This document shows, one piece after another, positions 51,242-60,984 of a stretch of 64,000 nucleotides of DNA (the stretch's first letter is position 1; the number at the start of each line of letters is the position of its first letter). The stretch comes from Maridesulfovibrio sp. GTDB lineage: Bacteria > Desulfobacterota > Desulfovibrionia > Desulfovibrionales > Desulfovibrionaceae. The stretch is taken from NCBI RefSeq assembly GCF_963676065.1, contig NZ_OY780933.1, positions 1,054,001 to 1,118,000 on the forward strand. The letters run 5' to 3'. The translations under genes and the position numbers were made by a program. The notes under the pieces were generated by a model that saw only the letters and a program-made list of their open reading frames with translations, searched no databases and was not told the DNA's origin.

Positions 51242-52008
51242 TATTTTTTCTCCTTAAGTAGTCTACGGGACAGGACGATGGTGATCACGGTAATGCTGAT
51301 CATCACCACACTTAGAGCATTGACATCCGGTTTGATGCCCAGGCGGACCATTGAATAAATGCGCAGGGGCAGCACTTCGTAGGTCGGTCCTGTAGTGAAA
51401 AAGCTGATGATTACATCGTCCAGTGAAAGGGTGAAACTGAGCAGCCAGCCGGCCATCAGTCCGGGCAGGGCCATGGGAACGACAATCTTTCTGAAAACCT
51501 GAGCTTCACTGGCTCCAAGATCACGGGCTGCTTCAACTACAGTTCTATCGAAGCCTTTGAAACGTGAATAAACAGTGGCGGTTACAAAAGGAACGCACAG
51601 GGTCACATGGCCGATGAGCAAGGTCCAGAAACCGAGGGTGGTGCCCATTGCCAGAAAGAGCACCAGCAGAGAAATGCCGATGACTATGTCAGGGGACATC
51701 ATCATTACAAATAAACTGCTGAAAACGGTCCTGCGTCCTTTAAAGCGATACTGGTGCAGCATAAACGCGGCGAAGGTTCCTATCAGGCAGGCGATGCTGG
51801 CTGAGAGTATGGCGATGGTTACTGAGCGCAGGGCCGCATCGATCAAGGTCGTGTTGCCAAGAAGTTTACCATACCATTTGAGGGTGAACCCTTTCCATGA
51901 GAGCGAGTACTTGGACGCGTTGAAAGAGTATACCGCCATGACGGCCAGCGGGAGGTACAAAAAAATGTATACCAGACCTACGTATAAGGATTTAATGAAT
52001 TTATTCAT
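51241..52008 (-). CDS. potC: Spermidine/putrescine ABC transporter permease PotC
   Basis: 255 residues with about six membrane helices (e.g. SLYVGLVYIFLYLPLAVMAVYSF). VEAARDLGASEAQVFRKIVVPMALPGLMAGWLLSFTLSLDDVIISFFTTG contains the EAA loop that contacts the ATPase and the FxxSxDD motif typical of PotC. It forms the membrane channel together with PotB. The start overlaps the potB stop by 4 nt. Confidence 0.95.
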   Translation of the reverse strand: MNKFIKSLYVGLVYIFLYLPLAVMAVYSFNASKYSLSWKGFTLKWYGKLLGNTTLIDAALRSVTIAILSASIACLIGTFAAFMLHQYRFKGRRTVFSSLFVMMMSPDIVIGISLLVLFLAMGTTLGFWTLLIGHVTLCVPFVTATVYSRFKGFDRTVVEAARDLGASEAQVFRKIVVPMALPGLMAGWLLSFTLSLDDVIISFFTTGPTYEVLPLRIYSMVRLGIKPDVNALSVVMISITVITIVLSRRLLKEKK

Positions 52009-52859
52009 ATTTTAATCCTCCTGCCGGACCGGCGCATGCTGCGGTAATAAAGCGCAAGCATGAGTCCCATCATCAGAGTCATGGCGATGGACGCCGCGGC
52101 CCCCATAGGTAAGTCCCGGGCAGTAAGGAACTGGTCGCGGATGTAGTTGCCCAGAAGCATTGTACGTGCTCCGCCCAGAATATCGGGAATGTAAAACATG
52201 CCCATGGCAGGGAGGAATACAAGCATACATCCCGAAACTATTCCGGGCATAGTCTGAGGTATCGTTATCTTGATAAAAGTCGTCCGCTTATCCGCCCCGA
52301 GATCCCGGGCGGCTTCAAGCAGCCGCAGATCAAGTTTCTCGATGGCGGCGTAGAGCGGCAGAATCATGAACGGCAGCAGGGTGTAGACCAGTCCTATGAA
52401 CACGGCAGATTGTGTGTACATGATTTTGATCGGCGCTTCGATCAGGCCGCAGAACATAAGTGTTTTGTTCAGGATGCCGTCAGCCTTGAGAACGGCAACC
52501 ATGGCGTAGGTTCTGATGAGTGTATTGGTCCAGAACGGGATCATGACCAGCAGAAGCATAAGCCGGGATATGTCCTTGCGAGCCCGCGCTGCGATATAGG
52601 CAAAAGGGTAGCCTACCAGCAGGCAGAGCAGAGTCGCTCCCCCGGCCATCAGCAGGGATTGCAAAAGCATGGTTCCAAGTGCCGGCTGGAACAGACGGTA
52701 GTAACTCGCCAGTGAAAAGACCGGCTGGATGAAGTCGTCAGTATGCCGACTCATGAAACTGACCCCCAGAAGCATAACTGTGGGCACAATTCCGAATACG
52801 GTAATCCATCCGAGCACGCCTCCGATAATGAAGCGCTTAAACAGGAGCTTATCCTTCAT
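52005..52859 (-). CDS. potB: Spermidine/putrescine ABC transporter permease PotB
   Basis: 284 residues with six or seven membrane helices. VLGWITVFGIVPTVMLLGVSFM is the first helix; LVMIPFWTNTLIRTYAMVAVL is the PotB/PotH signature, and LEAARDLGADKRTTFIKITIPQTMPGIVSG is the EAA loop. It pairs with PotC for polyamine import. Its start overlaps the end of potA by 11 nt. Confidence 0.95.
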   Translation of the reverse strand: MKDKLLFKRFIIGGVLGWITVFGIVPTVMLLGVSFMSRHTDDFIQPVFSLASYYRLFQPALGTMLLQSLLMAGGATLLCLLVGYPFAYIAARARKDISRLMLLLVMIPFWTNTLIRTYAMVAVLKADGILNKTLMFCGLIEAPIKIMYTQSAVFIGLVYTLLPFMILPLYAAIEKLDLRLLEAARDLGADKRTTFIKITIPQTMPGIVSGCMLVFLPAMGMFYIPDILGGARTMLLGNYIRDQFLTARDLPMGAAASIAMTLMMGLMLALYYRSMRRSGRRIKI

Positions 52860-53964
52860 GGGGCAAGACTACCTCCCAGCCTTCAAACCAGCCGACAGCG
52901 ACGCGGTCTCCTTTGTGAAAGTAGAGAGTCTCGGCGTCTTCGTCGAAAAATTCTGATACCAGTATTTGTTTCCCGTCATCGAGAGTGATGTCCAAATCGT
53001 AAGTCGCACCTTTATAGTAGGTGTGTTCCACTTTTCCTTTAAGCAGGGCTTTGTTGAATTTTTCCGCAAGTTCCGGGTCATCCTCGACTTCACGCATGAC
53101 TTCTACCCGGAAATCTTCCGGCCTTAACAGGACATGTATCCTGTCTCCTTCGGAAAAGTTACGATTTGACCTGACTGTTACCGGGACTCCTTCTATCTCC
53201 GCCTGAAATCCGGAATCCGTTTTTGCGGTGATGAATCCGCCAAGGATATTGATTTCACCGACAAAACGGGCAACGTAAAGGTTGACCGGATTTTCATATA
53301 TTTCACGCGGTGTGCCGATCTGCTCTATGCGTCCTTTATTCATGACCACCACCCGGTCGGACATGGTAAAAGCCTCTTCCTGATCGTGGGTAACAAGAAT
53401 GAAGGTGATTCCGAGGGTCCGCTGAAGTTCCTTCAGTTCTTTCTGCATTTCTTTGCGCAGGCGGTAATCAAGAGCGGACATGGGCTCATCAAGGAGCAGT
53501 ACTCGCGGTTTATTGACGATGGCGCGGGCTATGGCAACCCGCTGCTGCTGGCCGCCGGAGAGTTCTTCCGGCAGGCGATTTCCCATTTTTTCAAGACGCA
53601 CCAGTTTGAGGGCAATCTCAACTTCACGGTCAATGTCGGCCTTGTTTTTACCGGCTATTTTAAGACCGAAGGCAACATTCTCGTACACACTCATATGGGG
53701 AAACAGGGCGTAGCTCTGAAATACGGTATTGACCGGGCGTGATTCCGGCTCAACTCCGGCCATTGATCTACCGTCGAGATGGATTGTGCCTTCGTCAGCT
53801 TCTTCAAAGCCGCCGATAAGACGCAGTACAGTGGTCTTCCCGCAGCCGGAAGGCCCCAGGAGAGTTAAAAATTCCCCATCTCCAATGGACAGAGACAGTT
53901 GTGAAACAGCAATATCCCCGCCAAATGATTTTGAGACATCAGATAATTCAATGACCTTGATCAT
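52849..53964 (-). CDS. potA: Spermidine/putrescine ABC transporter ATP-binding protein PotA
   Basis: 371 residues. Three start codons are adjacent (GTG 53970, ATG 53967, ATG 53964); AAGGAAG is best spaced (5 nt) for 53964. Walker A GPSGCGKTT, Q loop FQSYALFPHMSVYENVAFGL, ABC signature LSGGQQQRVAIARAI, Walker B VLLLDEPMSALD and switch HDQEEA are complete. The C-terminal TOBE domain (VTVRSNRNFSEGDRIHVLLRPEDF) regulates transport. It powers polyamine import at the inner membrane. A small acidic gene lies 12 nt upstream. Confidence 0.95.
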   Translation of the reverse strand: MIKVIELSDVSKSFGGDIAVSQLSLSIGDGEFLTLLGPSGCGKTTVLRLIGGFEEADEGTIHLDGRSMAGVEPESRPVNTVFQSYALFPHMSVYENVAFGLKIAGKNKADIDREVEIALKLVRLEKMGNRLPEELSGGQQQRVAIARAIVNKPRVLLLDEPMSALDYRLRKEMQKELKELQRTLGITFILVTHDQEEAFTMSDRVVVMNKGRIEQIGTPREIYENPVNLYVARFVGEINILGGFITAKTDSGFQAEIEGVPVTVRSNRNFSEGDRIHVLLRPEDFRVEVMREVEDDPELAEKFNKALLKGKVEHTYYKGATYDLDITLDDGKQILVSEFFDEDAETLYFHKGDRVAVGWFEGWEVVLPHEG

Positions 53965-53976
53965 CATCACTTCCTT

Positions 53977-54249
53977 TTACCATGTATCGTCACCTCCGAA
54001 ATTCATCTCGTCTTCAAGAGTGTAGTTGTGTATTTTGATGCGAATTTCTTCTTCATCTTCAGTTATGAGTCCCTGCACGCTGACCCATCTATCAATATAG
54101 TTTGAGAGTATTTTGCTGAATTCATCGTTTTCGATGTTGAATTCCTCTTCTCCGTCCACAAGCAGAACGATTTCGGAAACGATATCTTCGTCCCAGCTTG
54201 ATGGAAGAATCTGTCCGTACAGCGAGTCCTGATATGTCTCGGTGCCCAT
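53977..54249 (-). CDS. Small acidic hypothetical protein in the pot operon
   Basis: 90 residues, strongly acidic (runs such as DGEEEFNIENDEF and TEDEEEIRIKIHNYTLEDE) with no membrane segment or signal. A G-rich ribosome site (GGGGGG) precedes the ATG. It sits 14 nt after the GNAT gene and 12 nt before potA, so it belongs to the same transcript. No family is recognised. An acidic protein might bind polyamines or cations, but that is a guess. Confidence 0.68.
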   Translation of the reverse strand: MGTETYQDSLYGQILPSSWDEDIVSEIVLLVDGEEEFNIENDEFSKILSNYIDRWVSVQGLITEDEEEIRIKIHNYTLEDEMNFGGDDTW

Positions 54250-54263
54250 ATTCCCCCCCGTGG

Positions 54264-54821
54264 TTATTGGTGCTGATCTTCAGCGTTTTCAGTGGCTAGG
54301 TCGTAGCGGTAGACCAAGCCTCCGTTTTCAGGAACCAACTGTTTCATGTACCGCTGTTCATGGACAAAGTAGTTCGCTTCGCAAAATATGCGTGCTGATT
54401 CAAAAGCACGGCCCGGTTTCGTTTCCAGAAAAATCCTGTTGCCGCCTTCATATGAAATAATCTCGCGCATTTCGGATAAGAGGGCGGAACCTATTCCAAG
54501 ACGTTGAAACTGCGGATCAACAGCTAGAGCGTATAGTTCATAGTCCCCCGGCCAGAATTGGATGGGCCCGAAGCATATGAAACCGATGATTGTCTCTTGC
54601 CCTTCTTCAGTTACAGTCGCTTTGAGAAATGTTTCAGGTCCGGAGCCGTCCCCGTATGCGCTGTCCCATGCCAGAGATTCGGCAGAGGCCATTTCATCAG
54701 GTGAGAAAAGTCCGCTGGCACCGATCATGCTTAATATTTCCTCAACATTGTCCGGTGATATTCCTGCAGATATTTCGACTTCTTGTGTTGTTACAGAGTT
54801 GTCCATGTCTTGTTGAATCAT
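54264..54821 (-). CDS. GNAT-family N-acetyltransferase at the head of the pot operon
   Basis: 185 residues from the ATG at 54821; an upstream in-frame ATG at 54857 lacks a ribosome site. The fold is clear: IGFICFGPIQFWPGDYELYALAVDPQFQRLGIGSALLSEM holds the acetyl-CoA binding Q/RxxGxG/A loop (QRLGIG), and RIFLETKPGRAFESARIFCEANYFVHEQ follows. It transfers an acetyl group to an amine or the N-terminus of a protein. Its place 14 nt ahead of the acidic gene and then potABCD suggests polyamine acetylation, which is inference. Confidence 0.82.
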   Translation of the reverse strand: MIQQDMDNSVTTQEVEISAGISPDNVEEILSMIGASGLFSPDEMASAESLAWDSAYGDGSGPETFLKATVTEEGQETIIGFICFGPIQFWPGDYELYALAVDPQFQRLGIGSALLSEMREIISYEGGNRIFLETKPGRAFESARIFCEANYFVHEQRYMKQLVPENGGLVYRYDLATENAEDQHQ

Positions 54822-54912
54822 TGTTCTACAGCCTTTGTTGCAGTTGTTGCGGATCAAGCCCGGAATGCCGGCTTATGCATTTAAGCCGTTTTTTATCCCA
54901 GCTTTTATCCTT

Positions 54913-55170
54913 TTAAATCGGTTTGAAACTTTCCAGCAGGATGGATTCCACCCCATCTTTATTTTCTATAAAGCCTGTGAAAATGGCTTCCTGCTGCGAA
55001 AAGTTACGCAAGGTCGGAAAACACTCAAAATTACCGACACGAACCTCTCTTTCATCCCGGCAGGCGATCAGAATGCCGGTTATCTCAAAACGGGCATTCC
55101 ATTGTGCGGGGAGAACCGTTCCCCGGATTGTGGAGAGATTATTTCGGTCAGGTATGTTTGTATTTTTCAT
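54913..55170 (-). CDS. Small hypothetical protein, OB-fold-like
   Basis: 85 residues. STIRGTVLPAQWNARFEITGILIACRDEREVRVGNFE has the alternating strand pattern of an OB or SH3-like barrel, without recognised motifs. GAGGA lies about 4 nt upstream of the ATG. It lies 91 nt upstream of the GNAT gene, so it may or may not be part of that operon. I would call it real because of the ribosome site and even composition, with moderate confidence. Confidence 0.55.
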   Translation of the reverse strand: MKNTNIPDRNNLSTIRGTVLPAQWNARFEITGILIACRDEREVRVGNFECFPTLRNFSQQEAIFTGFIENKDGVESILLESFKPI

Positions 55171-55314
55171 GGTTCCTCAAACTATTTAGATTCAACTCCT
55201 AAAGCATGAGTGATGCCATATTTTAACTATTTGTTATTATTTACTAATTTTTCGTGTGAGCGATTAAATAGGAACTTTCGATTCTTATTTGCATGGAAGA
55301 GCTTGAAAAAATAA

Positions 55315-55346
55315 AAAACCAACCTGCCATATGGCAGATTGGTTTT
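55315..55346. terminator. Intrinsic terminator downstream of the sigma-54 activator gene
   Basis: AAAACCAACCTGCCAT (55315-55330) and ATGGCAGATTGGTTTT (55331-55346) pair in 15 of 16 positions, with A- and T-runs outside. It ends the minus-strand transcript. Confidence 0.85.
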
Positions 55347-55433
55347 CTTTCTTTCAGAATATATTGCTTATATTTTAATGTATTATGAGTGAGTAAGAAT
55401 CTTTAGTTCTTGTTTTTGTGCGGGTGAGAATTT

Positions 55434-56831
55434 TTATTTCTTTTTTTTGAAGTCGCTTCGCTTGAGGCCGTGTCGATTCATCAATTTATTTAATTGGCGA
55501 GTGGTTATGTCGGCTTTTTCCGCCGCTGCCTTGATCACTCCGTTGCATTGCTCAAGCAGGCTTGAAAGGTATTGCTTTTCAAATTTATCGACAGTTATCT
55601 GCCGTGCCTCTTTAAGGGGCAGGTTTGTTTTTACCGGTGATGTGACCACCTCTCCCTGAGTGTCCAAAAGATCCGGTGGAAAGCTGTCCGGCTGGAGGAT
55701 GTTTCCGGTTTCAAGGATGCAGGCACGTTCGATTACATTTTCAAGTTCGCGGATGTTGCCGGGCCAGTCATACTCCAGCAGGGTATCCAGAACTTGAGGG
55801 TGAATGCCTTTGATCTCGGTGTTTAGCTGACCGTTAAACTGTCTTATGAATCCTTCCGACAGGCGGGGAATATCTTCTGGTCGTTCCTTCAGAGAGGGAA
55901 TGCGGATCGGAAAAACGTTCAGTCTGTAGAATAGGTCGCGACGAAATTTCCCCTCTTCGCAGAGTTGGCCCATATCTTCATTGGTTGCGGCTATGATGCG
56001 GACATCAATGGGCAGGTCGTTTTCCCCCCCGACACGCTGGATAATACGTTCCTGAATTACATTCAGCAGTTTGACCTGTACGGACTGGCTGACGGTGCCG
56101 ATTTCATCAAGAAAAATAGTCCCGCCGTGGGCCAGTTCAAATTTGCCAAGCTTACGGCGGATGGCTCCGGTGAATGCTCCTTTTTCGTGTCCGAACAGTT
56201 CACTTTCTACAAGGGAGTCGGGTATGGCTCCGCAGTGAATGCTGATGAAAGGCATATCCTTGCGGTTGCTGTGGGCGTGAACGAGTTTGGCTATAAGGCT
56301 TTTTCCGGTTCCTGTTTCCCCGGTAAGAAGTACTGTCGTTCGCGTACCTGCCACTTGACGAATTTTCGCGAACACATCCTTCATGGATTTACTGCGGGTG
56401 TCGACATATTTGAGTGAATCTTCGTTCCAGAATTGTCCCCTCAGATAGTCAAGCTCTGATTGGAGCACATCGGATTCACGAATTTTTTCCATGATTAATC
56501 CGAGCTCTTCCTTACCAATGGGATGTGTAAGGTAATCAAAAGCCCCTGCCTTGACGGCATCTACGGCTAATTTGGTCTGATCCTCACCAGCCATCACCAC
56601 AATTGCTGCCGCAGGGTAATGCCTACACAGCTCCGTAAGGGCTCCGGTCATGTTCTTGTCTTTCTCGAGCAGGGATTCCACATCCACAAAAAGCGTCTCA
56701 ACCCCGCGGGAATCTCCCGGAATTGAATATTCGGTGGATGTCTCTGTCAGAACTTCTCCGATCTGGTCAACCAGAGCGCCTATTCTATCGGATTTGTTCA
56801 CATCACGGGTTATCACGAGCATCTTTCTCAT
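55434..56831 (-). CDS. Sigma-54-dependent response regulator (NtrC type) with an unusual receiver
   Basis: 465 residues from the ATG at 56831; a TTG further up was not used. Residues 1-115 are a receiver fold in which the acidic pair is not seen and the conserved lysine is replaced by H (THPIG), while D in LFVDVESLL may be the phosphate site. The AAA+ domain is complete: Walker [15 protein letters not shown] loop (sigma-54 contact), Walker [23 protein letters not shown] and [16 protein letters not shown] Fis-type helix-turn-helix follows ([24 protein letters not shown]). It activates sigma-54 promoters. The ribosome site lies in the loop of a perfect hairpin just before the start. Confidence 0.93.
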   Translation of the reverse strand: MRKMLVITRDVNKSDRIGALVDQIGEVLTETSTEYSIPGDSRGVETLFVDVESLLEKDKNMTGALTELCRHYPAAAIVVMAGEDQTKLAVDAVKAGAFDYLTHPIGKEELGLIMEKIRESDVLQSELDYLRGQFWNEDSLKYVDTRSKSMKDVFAKIRQVAGTRTTVLLTGETGTGKSLIAKLVHAHSNRKDMPFISIHCGAIPDSLVESELFGHEKGAFTGAIRRKLGKFELAHGGTIFLDEIGTVSQSVQVKLLNVIQERIIQRVGGENDLPIDVRIIAATNEDMGQLCEEGKFRRDLFYRLNVFPIRIPSLKERPEDIPRLSEGFIRQFNGQLNTEIKGIHPQVLDTLLEYDWPGNIRELENVIERACILETGNILQPDSFPPDLLDTQGEVVTSPVKTNLPLKEARQITVDKFEKQYLSSLLEQCNGVIKAAAEKADITTRQLNKLMNRHGLKRSDFKKKK

Positions 56832-56863
56832 AGCCTTAAACTCCTTACACAATATTTAAGGCT
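56832..56863 (-). promoter_or_regulatory. Leader hairpin presenting the ribosome site of the sigma-54 activator gene
   Basis: On the minus strand AGCCTTAAA (from 56863) pairs perfectly with TTTAAGGCT (ending at 56832, directly before the ATG). The 14-nt loop TATTGTGTAAGGAG carries the Shine-Dalgarno sequence. A separate perfect palindrome TGTGTTTAACACA is at 56868-56880. Confidence 0.5.
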
Positions 56864-56921
56864 ATGATGTGTTTAACACAATCAGAAAGTTGACTCGATT
56901 TTCCGGCAAAGAGAGATATCG

Positions 56922-59546
56922 CTATACATCAGTATTAATGGGCAGTGTCATGGTTATCGTGGTTCCTGCCCCCTCTTCGGAATCAATTACAATACTGCCT
57001 TTGTGGATGTTAACAATTACATTGTAAGCTATAGCCAGTCCCTGCCCGGTTCCTTTGCCTATCTCTTTGGTTGTAAAAAAGGGATCGAAGGCTTTTTTTA
57101 TGACCTCTGGAGACATACCGCTGCCGGTATCCGTGACTAAAATGATAGCTGAATCATCATTCTGACTGGTTTTTATGCTGATCAGACCTTTTTCTTCCGT
57201 CACTCCGTCCAGTTTTTGTTGAATAGCGTGAGCACTATTTACAATGAGGTTGAGAAAGACCTGCCCCAGTTCTCCTTTCAGGCAATGTAGCGGCGGTATA
57301 TTCTCATCGAAGTCGGTATCTACATCCGCAACGTACTTCCATTCGTTGGTGGAGACTGTAACCGCATCCTTTATGATTACATTAAGGTCGTGATAACTTT
57401 TTTGCCTTTCGCCGGGGTGAGATAACTGTTTCACTGATCGAACTATCTCCGCGATTCTATGCAGTCCTTCCAATGATTCTTTTATTGCGTTCGGTATGTC
57501 TTCTTCCAGATACTCCAATTCCTCTTCATTTATCAATTCACTGTCGAGCTCTTCTAGTTGCTTAGCGGTGGCACCTTGCGCGGTCATTTTGCGCCACGGG
57601 GTTATCTTTTTCAGATTTTTTACCAATTCAATAAAGCCGTCTTCAAGGAATTTCACATTTGTGGTCACGTATTGGGTGGGAGTATTGATTTCATGCGCTA
57701 TCCCCGCGGCCAGTTCCCCTATTGATTCAAGTTTCTGAGCCTGACGAAGCTGTGCTTCGATAACCAACTGCTGAGTAATATCTCTTGCGATGGACACATA
57801 GTTAACAATATTCCCGGCTTCATCGCGTATCGGGGTAATTGTTGTTTCCTGCGTATATCTTTTGCCGTCACTGTCCAGATTGACCAGCCGTCCTTTCCAG
57901 ACCTCTCCGCTCTCGATTGTCGACCACAGCTTCACGTAAACGGAGTTGTCGTGTTCTTCGCTGCTGATGATACCGGGTTTTTTCCCGATTATTTCACGGC
58001 TAGGGTAGCCGCTGATTTTTTCAAAGGCTGGATTTACATAAGTAATGATCCCGGACGTATCGGTAATCATAATCGCTTCTGCGGTCTGATCCATTATTGC
58101 GGAAGCCTTTTTATGCTCAAGCTCGGCGTCTTTTATCGGAGTAATATCAGTCATGGTTATAACATACTCAGGCTTTTCTCCTTCTATTTCTTCCACTTTC
58201 ACTATTTGCCCCAGCACCCAGCGAGTTCCTCTGTCCTTCCAGTGTATCTGGAATTCCAGGCTGTCGGTTGTTATATGGTCGGCTTGAAACCAGTGTTGAA
58301 AAACAAGGGATTTGTCATCTTCTTCCAGCGAATGGGTCCAGCTGTCTCCCCTCATCTTTTCAAATGTTGAATCACAGAGCTGGACAGCGCGGCTGTTTGC
58401 GTACTGGGAATTACCGGCAAAGTCGGTGATGATGATTCCCACGGGGGCTGCTTTTGCAATACTTTTAAAACGCCGTTCGCTTTCGGCCAGTTCCTTTTCT
58501 ATTTTTTTACTTAGCGAAATATCCTCAAATGTAGCGACTACACTATAAGGCGGTTCATCATGAAGGGTCGGGTTGTATACTGCCCTTATGAATGTTTTTT
58601 TTTGGCCTGTAACGGATGTGTATTCTCCTTCATAAACAGCGCGTTCGCCGCTTATCGCCTGTTCAATGGCTTCGCGCATGTCAGCATCGATAATGTCGTT
58701 TTTGTTGAATCCTATCAGTTTTTCATGGGTTGTCCCCAGAATCAAAACCATGTTTTTATTACAGTCATTCACTTCGCCTCTTCGGTTGAGACATAGAATT
58801 CCAACCGGTGCGTTCTCAAAAATGCTTTTGTACCATTTCCTGCTCTCCTCAAGTTTTTTAATAAGGCCCTGATGTTCTTTTTCTATCTGCTCTACGGATT
58901 TCAAAAGCGGGCTGCTGAATCTATGAAAGATAAACAGGCCCAGCATGATTATGCCCAGACTGACCGTGAAGACAACGGCATTAGTTCTCATGAAGGGCTT
59001 TTTCACCTCATATATATCTTTCTTAATGACCATCCCCAGCGAAATTTTCCCCACACTCACAGGAGCATAAGCGGTCATAATTACTTTGCCCTGTGAATCC
59101 GTTCCTACAACTATAGCCGGGTCCTTTTTGTCGGCTTTATACATCTTTTCCAGAAATCCGAAGCCGGAATCTTTTCCATCCGAACCGGAAGGTACGGAAA
59201 CTTCTTTTCCGTCTATTACCAGATATTTAAGCTTGCCAGACACATTGACCCCGAACACAAACTCACGATTTTTTCTCTTGCTTTCAAGTTTGGCCTGGCT
59301 TTTTCCGATCATTTTTATGGCATCATTCATATCGTTGGTGATATTCTGATGCTTTCCCATGTCGGAATAGTGGTTCAGAATTGTGCCTGCAAGAATAGCC
59401 TGACTCTGAACCAGATCATACAGGTCTCGTTTTTGTTCGTTCAGGGCTGTTTTGTATAAAAGGTTCGAGGTTGTGTAGGATACAGTGGCTGCGGTCAAAA
59501 CCATTAATACGGCAAGGATCATCAGTCTTTTATTTCGATCTGGCAT
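56922..59546 (-). CDS. Multi-PAS membrane sensor histidine kinase
   Basis: 874 residues from the ATG at 59546 (AGGAAG at 6 nt); the GTG at 59576 was not used. A membrane helix ([20 protein letters not shown]), a periplasmic sensing region to about 190 (single-cache-like, [18 protein letters not shown]) and a second helix ([20 protein letters not shown]) are followed by three PAS domains (about 245-360, 370-490, 495-610). The kinase has H in [18 protein letters not shown] and HATPase motifs ([39 protein letters not shown]). The end is 90 nt from the sigma-54 activator start, so that protein is its probable partner. Confidence 0.93.
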   Translation of the reverse strand: MPDRNKRLMILAVLMVLTAATVSYTTSNLLYKTALNEQKRDLYDLVQSQAILAGTILNHYSDMGKHQNITNDMNDAIKMIGKSQAKLESKRKNREFVFGVNVSGKLKYLVIDGKEVSVPSGSDGKDSGFGFLEKMYKADKKDPAIVVGTDSQGKVIMTAYAPVSVGKISLGMVIKKDIYEVKKPFMRTNAVVFTVSLGIIMLGLFIFHRFSSPLLKSVEQIEKEHQGLIKKLEESRKWYKSIFENAPVGILCLNRRGEVNDCNKNMVLILGTTHEKLIGFNKNDIIDADMREAIEQAISGERAVYEGEYTSVTGQKKTFIRAVYNPTLHDEPPYSVVATFEDISLSKKIEKELAESERRFKSIAKAAPVGIIITDFAGNSQYANSRAVQLCDSTFEKMRGDSWTHSLEEDDKSLVFQHWFQADHITTDSLEFQIHWKDRGTRWVLGQIVKVEEIEGEKPEYVITMTDITPIKDAELEHKKASAIMDQTAEAIMITDTSGIITYVNPAFEKISGYPSREIIGKKPGIISSEEHDNSVYVKLWSTIESGEVWKGRLVNLDSDGKRYTQETTITPIRDEAGNIVNYVSIARDITQQLVIEAQLRQAQKLESIGELAAGIAHEINTPTQYVTTNVKFLEDGFIELVKNLKKITPWRKMTAQGATAKQLEELDSELINEEELEYLEEDIPNAIKESLEGLHRIAEIVRSVKQLSHPGERQKSYHDLNVIIKDAVTVSTNEWKYVADVDTDFDENIPPLHCLKGELGQVFLNLIVNSAHAIQQKLDGVTEEKGLISIKTSQNDDSAIILVTDTGSGMSPEVIKKAFDPFFTTKEIGKGTGQGLAIAYNVIVNIHKGSIVIDSEEGAGTTITMTLPINTDV

Positions 59547-59718
59547 GGAATACTTCCTAGTATATGTTTTTTCCACAAACCGTTGATTTTAAGGTGTATG
59601 GATCGTATGTTAAAAATTAATCTAGCACTATACATGCTTTTTATGAAGGGTCTCAATGAGTTTGTTGTGTTTGGATGAGCTTCGGAAAACTTTTATTTAA
59701 AATCATGAGATCAATTAA

Positions 59719-60975
59719 ATGTCGAAAAGCAGAAAGCGAATCAGGGTTATTTTTGTAGATGATGAAGCCAATGTCCTTGCCTCAATAAAGCGCATTCTCC
59801 GGTCTAAGCGAAATGAGTGGGAAATGGCTTTCGTGGGTTCTGGCAAAGAGGCTCTCGCCTTGTTCGAGGAAGAGCCTTTCGATGTGATCGTTTCCGATAT
59901 TCTAATGCCTAATATGGACGGCGCCGAGCTTCTGGACAGGGTTAAGAAGGATTACCACAAAACTATAAGAATAGCGCTGTCCGGGCAGGTCGGGCTTAGC
60001 GAAGTTGTGCGCAGTATCCGTTCTGTTCATCAATATCTGTCCAAGCCTTGTGAATCCTCAGCGCTTGTCGATAAAATTGAGGGGGCCCTGAAGTCGCGCG
60101 ATATACTTGGCGACGCGGTAATGCAGGAATTGGTAACGGAAATTGAATCGTTGCCGGTACTCCCGAATGTTTTTAAATCCATAGAGGACGAGCTTGCTTT
60201 ACCGGAGCCTTCAATAAAGAAAATTGCCGAATTGATATCTATGGATGTCGGATTGGTGGCAAAAATAATAAAACTTATCAATTCTCCTTACTTCGGGTTA
60301 CCCCAGCATGTGGAGTCCATTTTTCAGGCCATTACGCTGCTCGGTCTTGATACAATCAATGCTCTCATCGTCGGAACACATCTTTTTTCCATGTACGACT
60401 TTGATTCTCTTTCTGATTTTTCACTGACCATGCTCTGGGAGCATAGTTTCAGGGTCTCAAATATTGCACGGATGATTGCCGAATATGAAGGATTGACGAG
60501 AGATGAAGTTGTCCGTGCCCGTATGGCCGGACTGCTGCACGATGTAGGTAAACTGGTTTTGGCTAATTCATTTCCTAAGAGATATAATGGTGTTATCGAG
60601 CTGGTAACCAGAGAGGACATCTCTGTCTATAAAGCCGAAATGGAAGTTTTCGGTACAACTCATGCGCAGGTGGGAGCATACCTGATGGGTTTATGGGGAA
60701 TGAGCGGTGATGTTGTTTATGGCATAGGCTATCATCATACATATGCCAAAAAGGATATGAGCACTCCCATGATTGTCTCGGTGGCGAATATGATTGATCA
60801 TCAATGTATAATAATTCATGAAAACTACCGCAGGGTTATGGTAAGTAAGGATATTCTGAGCGAAGGCGGTGTGGAAAAGCTGGAAGAGTGGGTTGCTCAC
60901 ATCGCGGATAACTGGAGCGGTATAACTGAATTTAATGTCCTCGATAAGGGGCTGATCAACCTTTTAAGGCAATAG
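59719..60975 (+). CDS. Response regulator with HDOD domain
   Basis: 418 residues. A complete receiver (about 8-125: FVDDEANVLAS, D in IVSDILMPNMDG, K in YLSKP) is followed by an HDOD domain (about 140-340: LPVLPNVFKSIEDEL, VAKIIKLINSPYFGLPQHVESIFQAITLLGLDTINALI, GLLHDVGKLVLANSF). Unusually for HDOD the HD pair is present, but the other metal ligands are not all clear. Such proteins often work in c-di-GMP or cell-cycle signalling. The next gene encodes another REC protein 9 nt later. Confidence 0.88.
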   Translation: MSKSRKRIRVIFVDDEANVLASIKRILRSKRNEWEMAFVGSGKEALALFEEEPFDVIVSDILMPNMDGAELLDRVKKDYHKTIRIALSGQVGLSEVVRSIRSVHQYLSKPCESSALVDKIEGALKSRDILGDAVMQELVTEIESLPVLPNVFKSIEDELALPEPSIKKIAELISMDVGLVAKIIKLINSPYFGLPQHVESIFQAITLLGLDTINALIVGTHLFSMYDFDSLSDFSLTMLWEHSFRVSNIARMIAEYEGLTRDEVVRARMAGLLHDVGKLVLANSFPKRYNGVIELVTREDISVYKAEMEVFGTTHAQVGAYLMGLWGMSGDVVYGIGYHHTYAKKDMSTPMIVSVANMIDHQCIIIHENYRRVMVSKDILSEGGVEKLEEWVAHIADNWSGITEFNVLDKGLINLLRQ

Positions 60976-60984
60976 GTGGTGTGG

